From an uncultured Fibrobacter sp. (GTDB lineage Bacteria; Fibrobacterota; Fibrobacteria; Fibrobacterales; Fibrobacteraceae), in the NCBI GenBank assembly GCA_937891805.1, contig CALATK010000025.1:1-18488 (forward strand): a stretch of 18,488 nt of DNA. Direction: 5' to 3'. Below the pieces are notes generated by a model, which saw only the letters and a list, made by a program, of their open reading frames with translations, was not told the DNA's origin and made no database searches. Every line of letters starts with the position of its first letter. Position 1 is the first letter of the stretch. A program made the position numbers and the translations under genes. Below are positions 14,755 to 18,488 of the stretch, piece by piece.

Positions 14755-15510
14755 TTACAGCAATTTTCCGAGAGCCACGATGGCGGCGGTACGGGCCCGG
14801 AGTCTCGTGTTCCCCAGGTTCAGGGCGTAACTTTTTCCGGCCGTAAATTCTTTCGTCATGCGGATTTCTTCTGGAGAAAACCCGCCTTCGGGCCCCACCA
14901 GAAGGGTCACGGGAGTTGAAGTTGCGTCGCTCTTATTGTCACTGGCAGGATCGGCTGTGAGTTTGTCTGTGACTTCTTTAGGGGCTGTCCTTTCGCCATC
15001 TACATCGCAGAGGATCAGGTCGCCACGGTAACTTTTCAGCCATTCTTTGAATTCCACGGGTCCGCAGATTTCGGTAAGCCAAGGTTTTTTGGACTGTTTC
15101 AGGCTTACCAGGCTCTTGAGCTCGGAACGGCGGACCAGCTTGTGCAAGTCGGAATTCTTGGGCTCTTGGGAATAGTCCGTCCGTAAGAAGGTAATGCTTG
15201 CGATTTCGGTCTGGGCCGCATGGAACACCACCTCTTCCAGGGCGTCGTCCTTGAGACAGGCGATGGCCAGGTTCAAAAGGGGCTTTTGGGGTTTCGGGGT
15301 TTCAACCTGGGAAATTTCCACCTGGCAGGCCCTCGGGTCGGCAACCACGATGGTTCCGTGCGCAAAGTGGCCCTGTCCGTCGCACAGTTCCAGAACGTCC
15401 CCTTGGGCGGCGCGGCATACCTTTACGGCATGGGCGCTTTCGTTTTCGTCCAGGGTTGCCCTTCCGCATTGGATTTGTGGGCAGTAAAAACGGCTATCGG
15501 GGGTCTTCAT
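14755..15510 (-). CDS. rsmE: 16S rRNA (uracil-1498-N3)-methyltransferase
   Basis: A 251-residue SPOUT-family methyltransferase that makes m3U1498 in the decoding region of 16S rRNA using S-adenosylmethionine. The C-terminal trefoil-knot motifs are clear: LLVGPEGGFSPEEI (about 204-217) and LNLGNTRLRARTAAIVAL (about 230-247), the latter equivalent to LGxRILRTETA. The N-terminal PUA-like part begins SRFYCPQ, near the usual RRFFV start, and includes HAVKVCRAAQGD. ATG 15510 is chosen because the protein then begins at the family's normal N-terminus and because a TAnnTT element lies seven bases ahead; the frame is open to 15561, but that overlaps the divergent gene. It is convergent with the thioesterase and divergent from the HAD phosphatase. 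A Ser/Thr/Asp-rich insert sits before the GPEGG motif. Confidence 0.93.
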   Translation of the reverse strand: MKTPDSRFYCPQIQCGRATLDENESAHAVKVCRAAQGDVLELCDGQGHFAHGTIVVADPRACQVEISQVETPKPQKPLLNLAIACLKDDALEEVVFHAAQTEIASITFLRTDYSQEPKNSDLHKLVRRSELKSLVSLKQSKKPWLTEICGPVEFKEWLKSYRGDLILCDVDGERTAPKEVTDKLTADPASDNKSDATSTPVTLLVGPEGGFSPEEIRMTKEFTAGKSYALNLGNTRLRARTAAIVALGKLL

Positions 15511-15515
15511 GGCAT

Positions 15516-15542
15516 CTAAGGTAGCAATTTTTTCTACCTTAG
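15516..15542. promoter_or_regulatory. Symmetric divergent promoter / inverted repeat between rsmE and HAD gene
   Basis: A perfect 9-bp inverted repeat, CTAAGGTAG (15516-15524) and CTACCTTAG (15534-15542), has a T-rich 9-base spacer. Each arm gives TACCTT in the outward direction, a TAnnTT element, exactly seven bases before ATG 15548 on plus and ATG 15510 on minus. The arms could instead be an operator or a stem; the equal spacing favours paired promoter elements. Confidence 0.5.
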
Positions 15543-15547
15543 CAGGC

Positions 15548-16348
15548 ATGACAGCGCACAAGCCCGTAAAAGTGGTGGTCTTTGACCTGGACGGAACCCT
15601 CTACCTGAGCGGCCGTCCGTACCCTGGTGCGGTAGATACCGTGAAGCGGGTGGCCTCGAAGGTGCCGGTTTACTACCTGAGCAACAACACCAGCAAGTCG
15701 CCCGTGTTTTACGAGAACCGTCTGAACGTGATGGGGCTTCCCCTTCGCGACGACGGCATTATTTCTGCGCTGACTTTGTCTTTGGCAGCCATTCACGAAA
15801 AGGGGCTCAAGAACGTCTATTTCTTTGCCAATCCCGAAGTCTATGAATGGTTTGCCGCCCAGGATCCTTCTCTCAATTTGCGTCCTGCCGTAGAAGATAC
15901 GGAACTGGTTCTGGTGGCCTACCACAACAGTTTTGACTACCGGGAACTTTGCGAGCTTTCGTTCCGGGTGCAGCGGGGAATTCCCTTCTGGGTGACCCAT
16001 ACGGATTTCGTGTGCCCCGACGCCCGGGGCCCCGTGCCCGACATCGGGAGTTTCATGGCGCTACTCAAGACGGCCTACGGTGTAGAACCGGAGCGCAGTT
16101 TCGGCAAGCCCAATTCTGCCATGCTTTCGGGACTGTTGAAAACGTATGCTCCCGAAGAAATCCTGTTTGTGGGGGACCGTCTCTATACGGATTTTGAGCT
16201 TGCCAAACGTTCTGGCTGCCGGTTCGTGCTGCCCCTGTGCGGTGAAACCAAGCGCTCGGATGTGGAAAAGCTAGATGTGAAGCCGGAATACATGGTAGAA
16301 AGCGTCAAGGATATCGATTTCGAGGGCTTTTTCGAAGGTCGGTTGTAG
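15548..16348 (+). CDS. HAD-superfamily IIA phosphatase (NagD/p-nitrophenylphosphatase-like)
   Basis: A 266-residue cytosolic phosphatase. HAD motif I is VVFDLDGTLYLSG (nucleophile Asp and acid Asp); motif II is YYLSNNTSKS (about 49-58); motif III is the lysine in FGKPNSAML (about 193-201); motif IV is LFVGDRLYTDFELAKRSGC (about 215-233). The order, the Asn-Asn-Thr-Ser motif II and the C2-type cap between motifs II and III place it in subfamily IIA with NagD, phosphoglycolate and 4-nitrophenyl phosphatases. Substrate cannot be read from sequence. ATG 15548 is chosen because the protein then starts just before the first strand; an upstream ATG at 15509 overlaps the rsmE start and would run through the promoter. 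The next gene starts 43 bases after the stop. Confidence 0.9.
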   Translation: MTAHKPVKVVVFDLDGTLYLSGRPYPGAVDTVKRVASKVPVYYLSNNTSKSPVFYENRLNVMGLPLRDDGIISALTLSLAAIHEKGLKNVYFFANPEVYEWFAAQDPSLNLRPAVEDTELVLVAYHNSFDYRELCELSFRVQRGIPFWVTHTDFVCPDARGPVPDIGSFMALLKTAYGVEPERSFGKPNSAMLSGLLKTYAPEEILFVGDRLYTDFELAKRSGCRFVLPLCGETKRSDVEKLDVKPEYMVESVKDIDFEGFFEGRL

Positions 16349-16368
16349 CGTTTCTTGCGAAAAAAATG

Positions 16369-16374
16369 TATAAT
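16369..16374 (+). promoter_or_regulatory. -10 element of the 16392 lipoprotein gene
   Basis: A perfect TATAAT lies 17 bases before the ATG at 16392, with AGAGG (16381-16385) as ribosome-binding site. No convincing -35 is present at the normal distance (TTGTAG at 16343 is 20 bases upstream). Confidence 0.45.
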
Positions 16375-16391
16375 AGGGTTAGAGGTTTTTG

Positions 16392-17384
16392 ATGAACTTG
16401 AACTTGAAAAAGTATGTGGCTCCCTTTGGGGTTGCCGTCGCTTGTGGTTTTGTGCTTTCGGCCTGCGGTAGCGATAGCGGTTCTTCCAGTATTGATTTGG
16501 AAGATTCTTTTGACATGGTTCTCTCCAAGGCCCACTATGATTACGATTCCGACGACTCTACCTTGACGGTCACTTACCCGGTCTGCAAGGTGGGTGAACT
16601 TGGCAATCTGGTATGGAAAGAAGAAGATCCGGATTCTGTTTTCAAGTACAAGTCCTATTTGGATAAGACTACCGCCTTGCGTTTTGAAAAGGATATTACG
16701 GAACCCGCCCGCTTTGAGTTTGACGGTGGCAAGTTCCCCGTAGGATTTTGGCAAGTAGGCCCGGGCAAGAAGGGCGACAAGTTCCAGATGGGCATTCGCT
16801 ACGAGAAGGGCGATGACATGGCGTCGGTAATACACTATTCCGGTGAATGCTATGCCCAGGATTTCAAGGCGAACCTGTTCGAGGAAAATCTCGCCATTGT
16901 CCAGACAGAAAAAGCCCTGATCGATTTCTACCTAAAGTTCCAGCCTGCGGACAAGCAGGTGGTAGAGGGTAAAGCCGATGAGGAAAATGTCCTCAAGAAT
17001 ATCCGTGCCGCCGACTGCGACCGCCTGACCATGTACGATGACCTGGTGTCCATCGAGGTGGATGAACTGAAGGAATCTTCTGGCGAGTTGACAGTCTCTT
17101 ACGAAGGTGATGAATGCTCCTTGAACTTCGCCATCCGCTACGCCATTGACGAAGACGACTGCAATGCCGCTTATGATGAATTCAAGGCTGATAAGGATGC
17201 CGAAAAGTTCAACTTCGCCGATTACAACATGAAGGTGGAATACGACGAATACTGTGTCGCCCAGCTTGTGCTGAACCTGAAGAAGGATCAGGGAATATCC
17301 CTGAAAAAGTCCGCTTCCCTGAAGTCCGACAGCAGGGAATTCGCCAAGGGCGTTGTTCGCCTGATTCTTGCCGGGCTGAAGTAA
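16392..17384 (+). CDS. Acidic lipoprotein, function unknown
   Basis: A 330-residue predicted lipoprotein with signal peptide and lipobox LSAC (Cys25), then a Ser/Gly/Asp linker. The rest is strongly acidic (many Asp/Glu in runs such as DYDSDDSTLTV, EEDPDSVF, DEDDCNAAYDEF) and predicted beta-strand plus helix. Two parts may be related: about residues 45-165 and about 215-310 both run from a LTVxY strand through a Cys and an acidic helix, suggesting an old duplication, though similarity is low. Six or so cysteines after the lipobox could pair in the periplasm. No domain is recognised. ATG 16392 is used since AGAGG precedes it; a TTG at 16389 is less likely. Transcription ends at the shared hairpin at 17405-17430. 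Confidence 0.8.
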   Translation: MNLNLKKYVAPFGVAVACGFVLSACGSDSGSSSIDLEDSFDMVLSKAHYDYDSDDSTLTVTYPVCKVGELGNLVWKEEDPDSVFKYKSYLDKTTALRFEKDITEPARFEFDGGKFPVGFWQVGPGKKGDKFQMGIRYEKGDDMASVIHYSGECYAQDFKANLFEENLAIVQTEKALIDFYLKFQPADKQVVEGKADEENVLKNIRAADCDRLTMYDDLVSIEVDELKESSGELTVSYEGDECSLNFAIRYAIDEDDCNAAYDEFKADKDAEKFNFADYNMKVEYDEYCVAQLVLNLKKDQGISLKKSASLKSDSREFAKGVVRLILAGLK

Positions 17385-17404
17385 GCTCTTTTTTTCAAAA
17401 AATT

Positions 17405-17430
17405 ATGCCGCACTTGCGTTGCGGCATTTT
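17405..17430. terminator. Bidirectional intrinsic terminator between convergent genes
   Basis: ATGCCGCA (17405-17412) pairs perfectly with TGCGGCAT (17420-17427) over a 7-base loop. Four T end the plus strand side, and the A-rich run 17396-17402 gives a T-tract for minus-strand transcripts. It serves the acidic lipoprotein gene and, five bases past its stop, the YfhO-like gene. Confidence 0.9.
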
Positions 17431-17435
17431 GTTGT

Positions 17436-18488
17436 TTACTGTTTTCTAGTCCTTGCCAGTACTACCACTCCGAAAATGGCAAGCAGGACTATGGCGAGCG
17501 CACTGATTTTTAAGCAGTCGTGGAAGGGTTTGCTTCGGTATTCCATGCGGACTGTGGATTTGCCCTTCGGAATTTCTACGGCACGCAGGTTGCCAAATGC
17601 CTTGTAGACCTTAGATTCCTTGCCGTTCACATAAGCCTTCCAGTAGGGGTGGAAGTTCCCTGCCACCACCATAATGGCGGGGCGGTCGCTATCCACTTCG
17701 AACACCTGGGTATCCATCTTGGGCTGTTCTACGAGGCGGGCATGACCTTGGACGATACCGCCTTCTAGGGCTTGCTCAGGATTTTCAGACAGGATGGCCT
17801 TTTCTTTGTAGTAGAAAGCGTTGGGGTCGTCTTGAGGTTCGGCCGGAACACTTGCAACTAAAGCCGCTGAGGAATCGGTAACGGTGCTGTCTGCAGCGGT
17901 GCTGTCGGCAGTTGCCACGGTAGAGTCTGCGGCCGTAGAATCTGCAACAGATCCAGTCACGAGTTCTGGGGCCTTAGGCTTGCGGATGGCCGCCTTGGTC
18001 TGCAAGGTCTTGATGGCGTCTTCATCGCTCATGATGGTGGCATCACCATAGAGGTAGGCCTCTCCCATGGCGGTGGGGATAGGCATGTAGGTCGTGCCGC
18101 GCTGGCTATCGAAGATGATAAAGCCGATATTCATCAGGTCCAAGAAGGGGTGGGCCGCTTCGGGATTGTTGATGTTCAAGAGGAAGTTTGCGTTTTGCTG
18201 GCCGCCACGGAAAGCCCTGTAGCTTGCCAGTTCGTTGTCGTGGAACCCGTCGGCGTTGCGCAAGTGATATTGCGGGAAGGCGTTTGCTCCCAGCGCCTTG
18301 TTCCTGGATAGGGAAAGCACGCGGGGGGTGTTCAGGCTGTCTGCCTTGTGAGGGGCCTTGACGGCGGCTACTACGGGGTTTTCCGGCTGGAGGTATTCCT
18401 TGGCTTCTACGTTCTGGATGAACGCCCCGTCAATGAAGAACAGCTCAGAGGTAACGCCGAATACATGGCAAAATATCTCAAAGATTAC
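17436..18488 (-). CDS. YfhO-family membrane protein, C-terminal part (N-terminus beyond right edge)
   Basis: The frame stays open to the right edge, so about 350 C-terminal residues are present and the multi-helix membrane part is missing. The visible region has the order of the large extracytoplasmic C-terminal part of YfhO-type proteins: RVLSLSRNKALGANAFPQYHLRNADGFHD, HPFLDLMNIGFIIFDSQ (the usual xxLDLLNVKYII), then GNFHPYWKAYVNGKESKVYKAFGNLRAVEIPKGKSTVRMEYRSKPF, and a final transmembrane helix (ALAIVLLAIFGVVVLA). YfhO proteins are GT-C-like glycosyltransferases implicated in decorating lipoteichoic acid in Bacillus and Listeria; in Gram-negative bacteria the acceptor is unknown. An Ala-Asp-Ser-Thr repeat is inserted in the loop (17866-17952). 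The apparent start at 18320 is a GTG inside the conserved region, not a real start. Convergent with the acidic lipoprotein gene. Confidence 0.8.
   Translation of the reverse strand, partial: VIFEIFCHVFGVTSELFFIDGAFIQNVEAKEYLQPENPVVAAVKAPHKADSLNTPRVLSLSRNKALGANAFPQYHLRNADGFHDNELASYRAFRGGQQNANFLLNINNPEAAHPFLDLMNIGFIIFDSQRGTTYMPIPTAMGEAYLYGDATIMSDEDAIKTLQTKAAIRKPKAPELVTGSVADSTAADSTVATADSTAADSTVTDSSAALVASVPAEPQDDPNAFYYKEKAILSENPEQALEGGIVQGHARLVEQPKMDTQVFEVDSDRPAIMVVAGNFHPYWKAYVNGKESKVYKAFGNLRAVEIPKGKSTVRMEYRSKPFHDCLKISALAIVLLAIFGVVVLARTRKQ
17866..17952 (-). repeat. Low-complexity ADST-rich coding repeat in YfhO-like gene
   Basis: About 29 codons encode repeated Ala-Asp-Ser-Thr/Val units (ADSTAADSTVATADSTAADST, shown in part), in a region that should be an extracytoplasmic loop. 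Units are imperfect at the DNA level. It looks like a flexible or possibly length-variable linker. Confidence 0.7.

Noticed and set aside
14749..14761. GCTGT/ACAGC hairpin between the convergent thioesterase and rsmE stops
   Set aside because: Only five pairs with a three-base loop, overlapping both stop regions; could arise by chance.
15509..15547. Longer start for the HAD phosphatase at ATG 15509
   Set aside because: It would overlap the rsmE start and translate the promoter-like inverted repeat; family members begin close to the DxDGT strand, as from 15548.
1..18488. CRISPR array, tRNA, rRNA, toxin-antitoxin or phage-defence genes
   Set aside because: No regularly spaced repeats, cloverleaf-like sequences, conserved rRNA words or characteristic defence motifs were seen on either strand.

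Overview
The window joins two stretches of different origin. Bases 1 to about 2,750 look like part of a clostridial (Firmicutes) integrative or conjugative element: a large serine recombinase cut by the left edge, a TnpW-like small protein, a ParM/StbA-type actin-like ATPase, and the start of the small protein that usually follows ParM in such elements. From about 2,750 to the right edge the sequence reads as ordinary chromosome of a Gram-negative bacterium of the Fibrobacteres/Bacteroidetes (FCB) kind, most likely a Fibrobacter relative. The reasons are several lipobox lipoproteins, TAnnTT promoter elements, a YfhO-type protein, an NPCBM-tailed membrane glycosyltransferase, and short intergenic repeats. 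The species assignment is inference; no rRNA or other marker gene is present.

The two parts meet inside one open frame (2614-3108). Its first 45 or so codons match the ParM-partner family and the remainder looks like the C-terminal DUF4115 domain of RodZ, translationally coupled to hisB. This is either an assembly chimera or a real element-chromosome junction that truncated rodZ; sequence alone cannot decide.

Layout: 2-2605 element genes; 2614-3108 chimeric frame; 3108-3692 hisB; 3693-3869 repeat-bearing spacer; 3870-4511 (minus) lipoprotein with a LysM-like tail; 4609-4911 rpmE2 with a strong terminator; 4978-5850 lipoprotein with a strong terminator; 5979-9452 three-domain Aas (lysophospholipid transporter + acyltransferase + acyl-ACP synthetase); 9453-9679 repeat-bearing spacer; 9680-13970 a tightly coupled trio (GT-C-like glycosyltransferase with NPCBM domain, MurG/GT28-like glycosyltransferase, uncharacterised protein); 13994-14749 acyl-ACP thioesterase; 14755-15510 (minus) rsmE, convergent with the thioesterase; 15548-16348 HAD-IIA phosphatase, divergent from rsmE; 16392-17384 acidic lipoprotein; 17436 to right edge (minus) YfhO-like membrane protein, incomplete.

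The 5979-14749 block reads as an envelope lipid and glycan neighbourhood: phospholipid re-acylation, acyl-ACP hydrolysis and two glycosyltransferases lie side by side. No defence system, CRISPR array, tRNA or rRNA was seen. The points most worth a second look are the chimeric junction, the promoter pattern that predicts leaderless mRNAs for five genes, and the exactly symmetric divergent rsmE/HAD start region.
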